From Fodinicurvata sp. EGI_FJ10296 (GTDB lineage Bacteria; Pseudomonadota; Alphaproteobacteria; DSM-16000; Inquilinaceae): a stretch of DNA of 64,000 nucleotides. The notes below the pieces were generated by a model. The model worked only from the letters and a program-made list of their open reading frames with translations, was not told the DNA's origin and searched no databases. The stretch spans positions 124,001 to 188,000 of the forward strand of contig NZ_JBFCVL010000003.1 of the NCBI RefSeq assembly GCF_040712075.1, given 5' to 3'. A program made the translations under genes and the position numbers. Positions 40,709 through 49,115 of the stretch are shown here, in pieces (position 1 is the first letter of the stretch; every line of letters starts with the position of its first letter).

Positions 40709-41767
40709 ATGCCGCAATACCAACTGCCCGATATCTTCACCGGCGACGCGTTCTCCGCCGTCACCCTGACCGCGTCGATCAACGACGTGCCCTACACCCC
40801 GCAGCTGCTGGGATCGATGGGGCTGTTCGCGGTCGACGGCGTGCGCACCACCGACATCGCCATCCATAGCCAGGGCGGCGCGCTATCCATCGTCCAGACC
40901 AGCGAGCGTGGCGCACCGCCCGGCCAGATCGCCAACCCCAAGGGCACCATGCGCAAGGAAAGCGTGCGCCGCCTGTCGCTGGAAGCGTCGGTCTATGCCG
41001 ACGAGGTGCAAAGCACGATCGGCTATGCCCAGTCCACCGGCCAGCCGGTCACGCCGACCGCCCAGGATCTGCTGACCGAGCGCTTCTCAGGTCCGTTCGG
41101 ACTGCGCGCGCGGCTGGAACTGACTCAGGAATACCACCGCCTCGGCGCCATCAAGGGCATGGTGCTCGATGCCGACGGTGCCGTTCTGCACGACTGGTTC
41201 CAGTTCTTCGGCATTGCGCCGCTGGCCGACGTCGAGATCGACTTCGCGACCTTCACGGCGGACGAGCGCAAGTTCGAGGTGCAGTGCACCCAGCTCGTTC
41301 GCGACATGGCGCGCGAGACGGAGGGTTTCCCGCTGGTCGGGCTGCAGCCGGTGGCGCTGTGCGGCGACCAGTTCTACGATCGGATCTATGCCAACAAGGA
41401 GGTCGCCGCCGCCAGGGGCAACCGAGATACCGGCCGCGACGCCGACGTCTTCGGCCAGTCCAAGGCGTTCAGCCGGTTCGAATACGGCGGCATCGTCTGG
41501 GCGAACTATCGCGGGACCAAGGATGGCGCTGTCGGGATCGGGGCAAACGAAGCGCGCCTGTTCCCGGCCGGTGTCCCGGGCCTGTTCCAGATGCTGTTCG
41601 GCCCGCCCGATATCATGGGCCTCACCAACATGCGCGGGCTGCCGGTCTATGCCTTCATGCCACCGGAACGCCAGACCAGCCGGGCGGCGGTGATCGAGGC
41701 GCAATCCAATCCGCTGACCCTGTGCATGCGGCCGCGCGCCCTGCGCCGGCTGATCCTCAAGCCATGA
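40709..41767 (+). CDS. Major capsid protein, lambda gpE family
   Basis: 352 residues. Family segments are DAFSAVTLTASINDVPYTPQLLGSMGLF, NPKGTMRKESVRRLSLEASVYADEVQ and RFEYGGIVWANYRG, with a C-terminal LCMRPRALRRLILKP. It has the HK97-like fold and builds the shell. A ribosome site (AAGGA) precedes it. Confidence 0.92.
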   Translation: MPQYQLPDIFTGDAFSAVTLTASINDVPYTPQLLGSMGLFAVDGVRTTDIAIHSQGGALSIVQTSERGAPPGQIANPKGTMRKESVRRLSLEASVYADEVQSTIGYAQSTGQPVTPTAQDLLTERFSGPFGLRARLELTQEYHRLGAIKGMVLDADGAVLHDWFQFFGIAPLADVEIDFATFTADERKFEVQCTQLVRDMARETEGFPLVGLQPVALCGDQFYDRIYANKEVAAARGNRDTGRDADVFGQSKAFSRFEYGGIVWANYRGTKDGAVGIGANEARLFPAGVPGLFQMLFGPPDIMGLTNMRGLPVYAFMPPERQTSRAAVIEAQSNPLTLCMRPRALRRLILKP

Positions 41768-42096
41768 GCCGCTGGGCCGGGACAGTAGACGTCGCCATGG
41801 ACGCGGTGCTGGCGGCGTTCGGGGACCCGGTCGCCTATCGCCCGGCCGGCGACGCCGACCAGGCGGTCGAGATCGAGGGCGTGTTCGACGAGGCCCACCA
41901 GGCGGTCGACCCCGGCACCGGCGTGCCGATATCGACGACTGCGCCGGCGCTCACCGTGCGGGTGGCCGATCTGCCCCGGCCGCCGGTCGCCGGTGATGCC
42001 CTGACCGTCGACGGCCGGGACTGGCTGGTCATGGACGTCCAGCCCGACGGCGCCGGCAATTCCCTGCTCAAACTGCATCGGGATCATGGACGATGA
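41764..42096 (+). CDS. Head-tail connector protein (FII-like)
   Basis: 110 residues. The pattern AALTVRVADLPRPPVAGDALTVDGRDWLVMDVQPDGAGNSLLKL is that of small head-tail joining proteins following the capsid gene. It is coupled by ATGA at both ends. It should seal the connector for tail attachment. Confidence 0.68.
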   Translation: MSRWAGTVDVAMDAVLAAFGDPVAYRPAGDADQAVEIEGVFDEAHQAVDPGTGVPISTTAPALTVRVADLPRPPVAGDALTVDGRDWLVMDVQPDGAGNSLLKLHRDHGR

Positions 42097-42920
42097 CCAC
42101 CCGTACCCAGCTGCTGGACGCTGTAAAGGCAGCGCTGCTGACGCCGGTACCGCAGACCGGCGCCGGCAAAGAAGTGCATATCGGGCGGCTGACGCCGGTG
42201 TTCGAAGCGCGGATGCCGACGATCCTGATCTATGCCGCGCAGCGCCGCATCCGCCGGAACCTCTCCGACCCCGCCCGCGCCCGGCAATGGGAAGCCACGA
42301 TCAGCATCGAGGTCGGCGCCGCCGGAGCGGATGCGGAAACGACGGCCGAGACGGTCGCCGCCGAGGTCGAGCGGGTGCTGGACCGCGACCCGACACTGGG
42401 CCAGCTGGCGGAATCGCTGCAGCTGACCGAGGTCGAGACCGATGCCGACGGCGACGGTCAGACGCCGCTGGCCGGCACCCGGCTGAGCTATGAGGCGGTG
42501 TACTGGGACACGGCCGGCCGCGACGTCGATCTACCACCCGCCGCGGTCGTGTTCGATCCGGAAGCCGATGATCCGAGTGGCGAAGGCTATGCGCCGCTGG
42601 CCCGGGATGCGATCGACAACGGCGTTGCCCCCGTCCATGTCCGCCGCGACGCGATCGAGGCCCGCCTCGTCGCCCGCCAGTCCTTCATGCCGGGATCGTC
42701 CTTCGAGGATCAGCCGGCGCTGACGCCGGCCGAGGCCGCCACAGCCGTCGAACCGATGCTGCTGGTCCGGGAAACCCGGATCCTCGCGCTGCCGGCGATC
42801 CACCGGGACAGCGCCACCCGCCCCGGCCGGACCGGCGTCTTCGCCGGCCACGCGCCGGAGGTCGGGCCGGATCACGAAGACGCCTACACGGCCGTCGATG
42901 CCTGGGTGAACGGGGAGTAA
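42093..42920 (+). CDS. Tail-terminator-like protein with C-terminal extension
   Basis: 275 residues. The first 150 resemble minor tail or tail-terminator proteins: RTQLLDAVKAALL, IGRLTPVFEARMPTILIYAAQ, WEATISIEVGAAGAD and LSYEAVYWDTAGRD. The remaining 120 residues are acidic and lack a known domain. The position between connector and baseplate genes supports a head-tail junction role. The extension is unexplained. Confidence 0.62.
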   Translation: MTTRTQLLDAVKAALLTPVPQTGAGKEVHIGRLTPVFEARMPTILIYAAQRRIRRNLSDPARARQWEATISIEVGAAGADAETTAETVAAEVERVLDRDPTLGQLAESLQLTEVETDADGDGQTPLAGTRLSYEAVYWDTAGRDVDLPPAAVVFDPEADDPSGEGYAPLARDAIDNGVAPVHVRRDAIEARLVARQSFMPGSSFEDQPALTPAEAATAVEPMLLVRETRILALPAIHRDSATRPGRTGVFAGHAPEVGPDHEDAYTAVDAWVNGE

Positions 42921-42924
42921 GACC

Positions 42925-43422
42925 ATGCCCGAACGCCGCCACCTGACCCGCGACCTGTCCGACGTCGAACGCCAGGTCAACGGCGTGATCCGCTATGCCC
43001 GCGTGACCGAGATCAATCACGCCGCCGCGCGGGTCCGGGTCACCGACGGGCCGATCGTCAGCAATTGGATCCGCTGGGCCGAAGTCCGCGCCGGCGCCGA
43101 CCGCACCTGGGATCCGCCGACCGTCGGAGAACGCGTCATCGTCGTCTGTCCCGGCGGCGATCTGAACAACGGCACCGTCATCGCCCGGCTCAACTGCACC
43201 GACAACCCGCCACCCGATGACCGGCCGGCGGTGGACAAGCGCGTCTATGCCGACGGCACGGTGGTCGAACATGACGGCCAGGCCGGCACCACCCGGCTCA
43301 CGACGCCCGGGCGCGTGATCATCGAAGCGGAAGGCGATATTGCGCTACGCTCCAAAGGGGCGATCGAGATTCGTGCCGAGGGCGCGATTACGATCAACGG
43401 GGCGACGGTGGATATCAATTAA
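42925..43422 (+). CDS. Baseplate assembly protein V (spike)
   Basis: 165 residues of the P2 gpV type. An N-terminal OB-fold (NGVIRYARVTEINHAAARVRVTDGPIVSNWIRWAE) is followed by VGERVIVVCPGGDLNNGTVIARL and a C-terminal beta-helix-like repeat (GDIALRSKGAIEIRAEGAITINGATVDIN). Trimers form the membrane-piercing spike that the PAAR protein tips. It is the first P2-type gene after the lambda-type head block. The next tail gene is separated by an inserted minus-strand pair. Confidence 0.9.
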   Translation: MPERRHLTRDLSDVERQVNGVIRYARVTEINHAAARVRVTDGPIVSNWIRWAEVRAGADRTWDPPTVGERVIVVCPGGDLNNGTVIARLNCTDNPPPDDRPAVDKRVYADGTVVEHDGQAGTTRLTTPGRVIIEAEGDIALRSKGAIEIRAEGAITINGATVDIN

Positions 43423-43438
43423 ACGGGCATTATATCGA

Positions 43439-43882
43439 CTATTTTGTATATATACTTCGATCAATTCGGTGTCCGGCAGCGGGAACTGGATAAGGTTGCA
43501 CCAATACCCGCCTTATTTTTACGCCATGATTATATTTTGTGAGTTTCATTATCGTATCGCTCAAATCCTTTTCAGTATTTTTCCATTTTAGAGCTCTTAT
43601 CTGGTTTACAGGCTTATACAGTCCAACTCCACCCGACAGCCTGTCAAGAATTACTAATATTGCATCAAATCGATGGTATTTAAAGCTTTTATCTTTGTAT
43701 CTCCTGTCAAACGTCAGGGACATATAATGATCTGGGCGTCTTGGGTTTGACAAGATATCCCTTAGTTCATCATCTTCTTCTATTTGACCAAATATATCTC
43801 TAAGGAAAAACTGTGTTTTTCTGTGCGTGTACAATTGGAACACATATTCCCGAGTTTCATCAATCAGTCTTTGTTCATTCAT
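43439..43882 (-). CDS. Unidentified cargo protein B inside the tail operon
   Basis: 147 residues from ATG 43882, eight bases after GAGGAG; a GTG at 43891 overlaps the upstream stop. The sequence has no known family: RLIDETREYVFQLYTHRKTQFFLRDIFGQIEEDDELRDIL, then VILDRLSGGVGLYKP. It is AT-rich and runs against the late genes. It is coupled to the upstream cargo gene, so the two form one operon. A defence, toxin-antitoxin or exclusion role is plausible only from context. Confidence 0.62.
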   Translation of the reverse strand: MNEQRLIDETREYVFQLYTHRKTQFFLRDIFGQIEEDDELRDILSNPRRPDHYMSLTFDRRYKDKSFKYHRFDAILVILDRLSGGVGLYKPVNQIRALKWKNTEKDLSDTIMKLTKYNHGVKIRRVLVQPYPVPAAGHRIDRSIYTK

Positions 43883-43887
43883 GTTGT

Positions 43888-44235
43888 TCACTCCTCATTT
43901 TCGTTGTTTTCCATGTCAAAATCGTCAGTCTCATTGATCGGGAAGTACTCCGAGAACACCTCGGCCGGTGGACGTCGATATTTCTCTACGATATCCTTTT
44001 CGACGCACGGAAATGTCTCGTCCAGATCAATAATGACCAAACCCATTTCAAGTGCTTCATCTTGAAGCTTTTGAATTGTCTCAGAGCGCAGTCGTTCAAC
44101 TCCTAGCGCCGTCTTTAATTGCCGTCGTGTCAGACAGAACCGACCCCGCTTCTTTCCACGAAACTCCTCGTTATAAATGTTTATCTTAAGAGACCGCGCA
44201 ACTTTTCGGATAGTCAGGTCCGTCGGCTTGATCAT
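43888..44235 (-). CDS. Unidentified cargo protein A inside the tail operon
   Basis: 115 residues from ATG 44235, which follows GGGGGG at 44241-44246. Sequence: IKPTDLTIRKVARSLKINIYNEEFRGKKRGRFCLTRRQLKTALG, then LQDEALEMGLVIIDLDETFPCVEKDIVEKYRR and a very acidic end. Basic N-terminus and acidic C-terminus suggest DNA binding with autoregulation, though no named domain is recognised. Upstream are two 28-base direct repeats spaced 50 bases apart. It is AT-rich. Confidence 0.62.
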   Translation of the reverse strand: MIKPTDLTIRKVARSLKINIYNEEFRGKKRGRFCLTRRQLKTALGVERLRSETIQKLQDEALEMGLVIIDLDETFPCVEKDIVEKYRRPPAEVFSEYFPINETDDFDMENNENEE

Positions 44236-44251
44236 TATATCCCCCCTACGT

Positions 44252-44329
44252 TGCTCTCTAGAGCGAAAATACGATCTATTCCTACTTCTGTCAACCAAAT
44301 CTGCTCTATGTAGCGATTTTGCGATCTAT
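44252..44329 (-). promoter_or_regulatory. Paired direct-repeat operator of the inserted cargo operon
   Basis: TGCTCT-N4-AGCGA-N4-(A/G)CGATCTAT occurs at 44252-44279 and again at 44302-44329, with 21 of 28 bases identical and exactly 50 bases between equivalent positions, about five helical turns. The region is AT-rich and ends just before the cargo gene, so it is probably its operator and promoter region. Confidence 0.6.
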
Positions 44330-44379
44330 AATTCAGTCCGATGGTAGCTGTAACCCCGCTCCGTGAAGGTGAAAAACAG

Positions 44380-44676
44380 ATGCCCCCAGCCACCCGCCTC
44401 GGCGATCTCTGCACCGGCCATGACTGCTGGCCGTCCCGGCCGTCGGTGACGGGCAGCGGCGATGTCCGGATCGAGGATGCGGCCGCGCACCGCGTCGGCG
44501 ACGGCTGGGCCGTCCATTGTTGCGTCGACCGGCCGAGTGATTGCCATGCCGGGGTTCTGGCGGCCGGGTCCGGCACCGTGCGGATCAACGGCCGCCCGGC
44601 CGGGCGGATCGGCGACCCGGTGAGTTGCGGCTCTGTCGCCGCGACCGGCGCCGCCACGGTGCGCATCGGCGGATAG
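44380..44676 (+). CDS. PAAR-domain tail spike tip protein
   Basis: 98 residues from ATG 44380 after AGGTG. The PAAR pattern is MPPATRLGDLCTGHDCWPSRPSVTGSGDVRIEDAAAHRVGDGWAVH, repeated as GVLAAGSGTVRINGRPAGRIGDPVSCGS. His and Cys residues bind the zinc at the point of the spike. It sits on gpV. Its distance from gpV is due to the inserted cargo pair. Confidence 0.88.
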   Translation: MPPATRLGDLCTGHDCWPSRPSVTGSGDVRIEDAAAHRVGDGWAVHCCVDRPSDCHAGVLAAGSGTVRINGRPAGRIGDPVSCGSVAATGAATVRIGG

Positions 44677-44690
44677 TTCGAGGTTCTCCC

Positions 44691-45032
44691 ATGCAAGGAA
44701 TGGATGCCATCACCGGCGAGCCTCTGGCCGGAACGGACCATCTCGCCCAGTCGATTCGCGATATCCTGACCACGCGGGTCGGCACGCGCGTGATGCGCCG
44801 GGAATACGGCTCGGACCTGCCGCGCCTGGTCGATGCGCCGCTGACGCCCGCGACCGTGGTCGATTTCTACGCCGCCACCGCCAAAGCCCTGCGCCGGTGG
44901 GAGCCGAGGTTGAGGCTGACCCGGGTCCAGGCGGTCGCCGGATCGCGCCCCGGCCAGGTGGTGTTGAGCCTGACCGGCCGGGTGGTCGCAGACAATCAAT
45001 CCGTTTCCCTGACCGTGGAGCTGTCGCCATGA
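44691..45032 (+). CDS. Baseplate wedge protein W (gp25-like)
   Basis: 113 residues. GPW/gp25 family: TDHLAQSIRDILTTRVGTRVMRREYGSDLPRLVDAPL, including the conserved R-x-M-x-R-x-YGS. It has lysozyme-like ancestry but a structural role in the baseplate wedge. It is coupled to gene J by ATGA. Confidence 0.9.
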   Translation: MQGMDAITGEPLAGTDHLAQSIRDILTTRVGTRVMRREYGSDLPRLVDAPLTPATVVDFYAATAKALRRWEPRLRLTRVQAVAGSRPGQVVLSLTGRVVADNQSVSLTVELSP

Positions 45033-45943
45033 CCGACATCAATATCCCGCCAGTGCGGGCCTATGCCGGGGTGGATCTGGCCAGCTTCGAGCCGCCGCCG
45101 ATCGTCGACGAGGGCGACTTCGAGGTGATCTTTTCGGAGATGCGCGCCGAGTTGGTCCGGCGCTATCCGGATTACACGGCCATGGTCGAATCCGACCCGG
45201 TATCGGCACTGTTGCAGGCCAACGCCTGGCGCGAGCTGCTCCTGCGCCAGCGCATCAACGAGGCCTCGCGCGCGACCCTGCTGGCCAGCGCCCGGGGCGA
45301 GGATCTCGACCGCAAGGCCTGGGACCTGTCGCAGACCACGCGCCTACTGATCGAGCCCGGCGACCTGGACGCCCTGCCGCCGGTCGAACCGGTCTGGGAG
45401 GGCGATGACGCGTTGCGCGAACGCGCGCAGCTGGCGCTTTACCGGCTGAGCGTGGCCGGGCCGGACAATGCCTATATCTCCGCCGCCCGCGACGCGCATC
45501 CGGCAATCAAGTCGACCTCGGTCGCCAGCCCGGAACCGGGCCGGGTGATCGTCACGGTGCTGACCCGCGAGGGCAAGGGCGTGCCGGGACCGGAGGTGCT
45601 GGCGGCGGTCGAATCTGCGCTGTCGGCCCGCAATGTCCGGCCGCTGACCGACCAGGTCGAGATCCGCCCGGCCGCGATCCTCGTCTATCGGGTCGAGGCG
45701 CGCTTGCGGGTCTATGATGGCCCCGACGCCGAGGTGGTGCGGGCCGAAGCCGACAAGCGCCTGCGGGCCTACGTCGCCGCCCGGCACCGGCTGGGCGATC
45801 CGGTCACCCGCTCCGGCCTCTTTGCCGCCCTGTCGCCGCCGGGGGTCCAGCTGGTCACGCTCGACCGCCCGGCCGATCACATCCTGCCCACGTCCGGCGA
45901 GGCCGCGTGGTGCGAATCCATCACCATCACCCTGGAGGATTGA
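45029..45943 (+). CDS. Baseplate protein J
   Basis: 304 residues of the P2 gpJ/T4 gp6 type. The N-terminal LVRRYPDYTAMVESDPVSALLQANAWRELLLRQRINEASRATLLA and RARGEDLD-like segment, LRERAQLALYRLSVAGPDNAYISAARDAHP and the C-terminal SPPGVQLVTLDRPADHI are family marks. It forms the outer baseplate ring with W and I. Confidence 0.92.
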   Translation: MTDINIPPVRAYAGVDLASFEPPPIVDEGDFEVIFSEMRAELVRRYPDYTAMVESDPVSALLQANAWRELLLRQRINEASRATLLASARGEDLDRKAWDLSQTTRLLIEPGDLDALPPVEPVWEGDDALRERAQLALYRLSVAGPDNAYISAARDAHPAIKSTSVASPEPGRVIVTVLTREGKGVPGPEVLAAVESALSARNVRPLTDQVEIRPAAILVYRVEARLRVYDGPDAEVVRAEADKRLRAYVAARHRLGDPVTRSGLFAALSPPGVQLVTLDRPADHILPTSGEAAWCESITITLED

Positions 45944-45947
45944 CCCC

Positions 45948-46334
45948 ATGGCCCTGACACCCCTTGGCACCGACACCGCCGTTGCCGCGCTGGCGGCGGC
46001 CGCGACGTCCCTGTCGCTGCACGGCGACGATCCCGGCGCCGACGGCGCGCAGGAGATCGACGGCGGCGATTATGCCCGCCGCCCGGTGACCTGGAGCGAG
46101 CCGGAGAACGGCGCGGTTGCCGCCACCGGCACGATCGGCTTCGAGGTGCCAGCCGGCGCCGTCGTCTCCCATATCGGCTTGTGGTCCGGCGCCGGCGGCT
46201 TTCTGGCAAAGATCAGTGTGCCTGAGGAGATGTTCGGCTCGGCCGGCGAGTACCGCCTCACCGAACTGACGCTGACCGTCGGCGACTGCCCAGCGCCGAC
46301 TGACGGCCAATCGGGTGACGGGGGCGGCGCATGA
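45948..46334 (+). CDS. Phage tail-associated beta-rich protein
   Basis: 128 residues from ATG 45948 after GGAGG. It reads SLHGDDPGADGAQEIDGGDYARRPVTWSEPENGAVAATGTIGFEVPAGAVVSHIGLW. This pattern is widespread in small phage tail or fibre-associated proteins of unknown function. It lies between J and the tail protein I fusion. Overlap with the next gene is ATGA. Confidence 0.65.
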   Translation: MALTPLGTDTAVAALAAAATSLSLHGDDPGADGAQEIDGGDYARRPVTWSEPENGAVAATGTIGFEVPAGAVVSHIGLWSGAGGFLAKISVPEEMFGSAGEYRLTELTLTVGDCPAPTDGQSGDGGGA

Positions 46335-46789
46335 CGGCGCTGGTCTTTCCCGGTGAGGCCGACGCCGACGGCTGGGCGCCGGTGGTCGCCGCCCATCACC
46401 GCCCCGACGACCTGGCGCCCGAGCGCCGGGCCCAGGGCGTGGAAGTCGAAACCTGGGACCCGCCCGCCGACAGTGAATTCCGCACCCATGCCGCCTTCGT
46501 CCGGATCGAGACCGGTGCCGTCGAATATCGCCCGGTGGCCCGGCCGGTGGATCCGCGCCGCGTTCGCGCGCTGTTCACGCACGCCGAACGCCGGGCGATC
46601 AAGCTGGGCGACAGTCTGGACGCGGCCCAATCTGCCGACCTTGCCATCCTCTGGGAAGACGTCTTTGACCGCGAGACCGTCACCCTCGACGATCCGGCAC
46701 TGGCCGACCTGCTCGACTGGCTGGTCGCCCGCGATCTGCTGACCGCCGAGCGCCGGGAGGCGATCGCCTCCGGCCAGCCGCCTGCCTGA
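46331..46789 (+). CDS. Hypothetical tail protein
   Basis: 152 residues. The N-terminal part is proline-rich; the C-terminus is helical (VRALFTHAERRAIKLGDSLDAAQSADLAILWEDVFDRETVTLDDPALADLLDWLVARDLLTAERREAI). No family is recognised. Its position and overlap place it in the baseplate module. Confidence 0.58.
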   Translation: MTALVFPGEADADGWAPVVAAHHRPDDLAPERRAQGVEVETWDPPADSEFRTHAAFVRIETGAVEYRPVARPVDPRRVRALFTHAERRAIKLGDSLDAAQSADLAILWEDVFDRETVTLDDPALADLLDWLVARDLLTAERREAIASGQPPA

Positions 46790-46820
46790 TCTACTGCCCC
46801 GCTCCCTTCCATAGGCCCCC

Positions 46821-49115
46821 ATGACCGAACCCGCGCCCTATCTCGTCGGCAGCGATCAGCTGACCGACGGGACCGGTCTGCGCGGATTCGGGACCGACGG
46901 TACACCGCTCTGGACGCGGGAGAGCCGGGCGTCGGCGCTGGCCCGTCATCGCGACGGCTGGCTGGTCGCCGGTGGTGCCAGCCGGGTCCGGCGCCTCGAC
47001 CCCGACGGAGCGGAGATCTGGTCGGCGGAGGCCGGCGGTACCCTGCGCGCCGTCGCCGTCAATCTGGCCGGTACGGTGGTCGCCGCCACCGCCAGCGGCG
47101 TGGCTGCCTTCGACGCCGGCGGGGCGCCGCTATGGACGGTACCCAGCGGTTCCGACGTCTGGGGCGTGGCCATCGACCGCGACGGCGGCATCGCGCTGGC
47201 CCGGGTCGATGGCCGGGTCGAGCGCCGCGACGCCGGCGGTGCCCTGATCTGGGCGGTCGAGCGCGGCGCCGCCGCGATCGCGGTCGCGCTGACCTCCGCC
47301 GGTGGCGTCATTGCCGCCGGCAGTGCCGACGGCGACGGCCGGCATCTGAACGTCTATGAGGCCGACGGCACCCCGCGCTGGTCGGCATCGTTCGGCACGG
47401 CCCCTTATATCTGGGCCGTCGCGGTCGATGATCGCGGCCATGTCACGGTCGGCGGCGCCCCCGATGCCGGCATCGTCGCCCGCCAATACACCGGCGACGG
47501 CGATGTCGTGTGGTCGAGCACCGCCGGCAACCCGGGCCAGATCCGCGCCGTTTCGGTGACGCCGGACGGGACGGTGCTGACCGCCGGCGCCTGGGGCAGT
47601 GGTCCGAAAGCGGCGCTGCTCGATGCCGGTACCGGCACGGTGATCTGGACCGATGACAGCTTCGACCGCGCCGCCTCGACAGCGGCGGTACCGGGCGTGC
47701 GCGGCGGCGGCCACTGGCGCCACGAAGCCGAACGGGCGGCGCATAGTCGGGCCACGGCGACCCTTGCGGCCACCAGCGGCAAGCGCAGTACCGGGGCCGG
47801 ATCGGTGCCGGCAACGGGCAGCGTCGCCGGGATGGGCCGCAAGCGGATATCCCGCACGCCGACGATCGACGCTGGTGTGGGCATCACGGCTGGCGGAACG
47901 AAGCATGCTTTCGTCTCAGCCGCCGTCGACGCGGGAGCGCAAACAACCGGTGTCGCGCGCAAGTCGATCCCGGCCGCCGCCATGGTCCGGGCCGGTGCCG
48001 TTACCGACGCCCGGGCGTTCAAGCGGTCGAGCGGCGGCGGATTGTTCGCCGCCGGCGCCATCCTCGGCGCCAGTGGCGTGACGATCACGGACCAGCCGGC
48101 CGAACCGCTGATCGTCACTGTCGACGTAACCGTCACGGCAGGGGCCAGCCTCGACGGTACGGCCGGTCGGATCGTCGGCGGAACGGCAGCGGTCCCGGCC
48201 GTCGGGACGATGGCCGGGACCGGCCACAAGCGCGCCGACCGCACCGGGGCAACCGCTTTCGCATTCGGGATCGGGGGGCATGGCCGGCCGCACCGGCGGG
48301 GCACTGTCAACATCATTGCCGGCGGCACCGGACGGGCGGTGGCGAACGGCAGCCGATCGGGCGCGGCGATACTGAAGGCCGTCGGCACCGGCGAGGCCGC
48401 CACGACCGCCACCCACTACGGCCGGGCACGTGTCCGCATCGGCACGCACGGCCAAGCGGCGTTCACGACCGCCAAGCCGACGCCGACGCTGCTGCCGTCG
48501 AGCGCGACCAACGAGATGCGCGCGCTCGAGGCCGTGACCGTTCGCGCCACCGATCTGCCCGCCCTGCACCGGCACAACGCCGATCCGGAGCGGGTGCGCT
48601 CGCAGCTGCTGCCCTGGCAGGCCTGGGAGCGCGCCGTTGATATCTGGGACACAACCTGGCCCGACGCCACCAAGCGCGCGGTCTCGGGTCGCGCCATCGC
48701 CACCCACCGCATCCGGGGCACACCGGCGGCGGTGGAATCGGCACTCGCCAGCCTCGGCGTCGACGATGCCGTACTGACCGAATGGTTCGAGGATACGCCC
48801 GAAGGCCCGCCCTACACCTTCCGCGCCACCGTCACCCGGGCCGGAGGCATCGAGCGCGGGCTGACCCGCAATCTCGGCCGCGCGGTCGCCGCCTCGAAGA
48901 ACACCCGCAGCCACATGACCCGGCTGACCCTGGTCGTGCCGATGGCCGCGACCACGCTTCATGCCGCCCCGGCCGCGCTCAGCGGCCAGGCGGTCACCGT
49001 CGCCCCGATCTGGGATCCGCCGGGACCGATCATGGGGGCAACGGCCGGCGCGAGCGCAATTCACAGCGTCACGGCCGTCACCGTGCCCGCTCACAATGAG
49101 GATACCGATGCCTGA
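46821..49115 (+). CDS. Tail protein I fused to an N-terminal seven-bladed beta-propeller
   Basis: 764 residues in one frame. Residues 20-290 contain seven D-x-DG-x3-W signatures (GTPLW, GAEIW, GAPLW, GALIW, GTPRW, GDVVW, GTVIW), the PQQ/WD-like propeller pattern with about 37-45 residues per blade. Residues 300-560 are a Gly/Ala/Thr-rich repeated region. Residues about 562-720 match P2 tail protein I: RATDLPALHRHNADPERVRSQLLPWQAWERAVDIWDTTWPDATKRAVS. Normal gpI has about 180-230 residues, so the first 560 are an addition. Propeller use as a receptor- or glycan-binding module is inferred. Confidence 0.82.
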   Translation: MTEPAPYLVGSDQLTDGTGLRGFGTDGTPLWTRESRASALARHRDGWLVAGGASRVRRLDPDGAEIWSAEAGGTLRAVAVNLAGTVVAATASGVAAFDAGGAPLWTVPSGSDVWGVAIDRDGGIALARVDGRVERRDAGGALIWAVERGAAAIAVALTSAGGVIAAGSADGDGRHLNVYEADGTPRWSASFGTAPYIWAVAVDDRGHVTVGGAPDAGIVARQYTGDGDVVWSSTAGNPGQIRAVSVTPDGTVLTAGAWGSGPKAALLDAGTGTVIWTDDSFDRAASTAAVPGVRGGGHWRHEAERAAHSRATATLAATSGKRSTGAGSVPATGSVAGMGRKRISRTPTIDAGVGITAGGTKHAFVSAAVDAGAQTTGVARKSIPAAAMVRAGAVTDARAFKRSSGGGLFAAGAILGASGVTITDQPAEPLIVTVDVTVTAGASLDGTAGRIVGGTAAVPAVGTMAGTGHKRADRTGATAFAFGIGGHGRPHRRGTVNIIAGGTGRAVANGSRSGAAILKAVGTGEAATTATHYGRARVRIGTHGQAAFTTAKPTPTLLPSSATNEMRALEAVTVRATDLPALHRHNADPERVRSQLLPWQAWERAVDIWDTTWPDATKRAVSGRAIATHRIRGTPAAVESALASLGVDDAVLTEWFEDTPEGPPYTFRATVTRAGGIERGLTRNLGRAVAASKNTRSHMTRLTLVVPMAATTLHAAPAALSGQAVTVAPIWDPPGPIMGATAGASAIHSVTAVTVPAHNEDTDA

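Noticed and set aside
47916-49094. A 392-residue minus-strand open frame
   Set aside because: It is antisense to the gpI fusion gene and has no motif.
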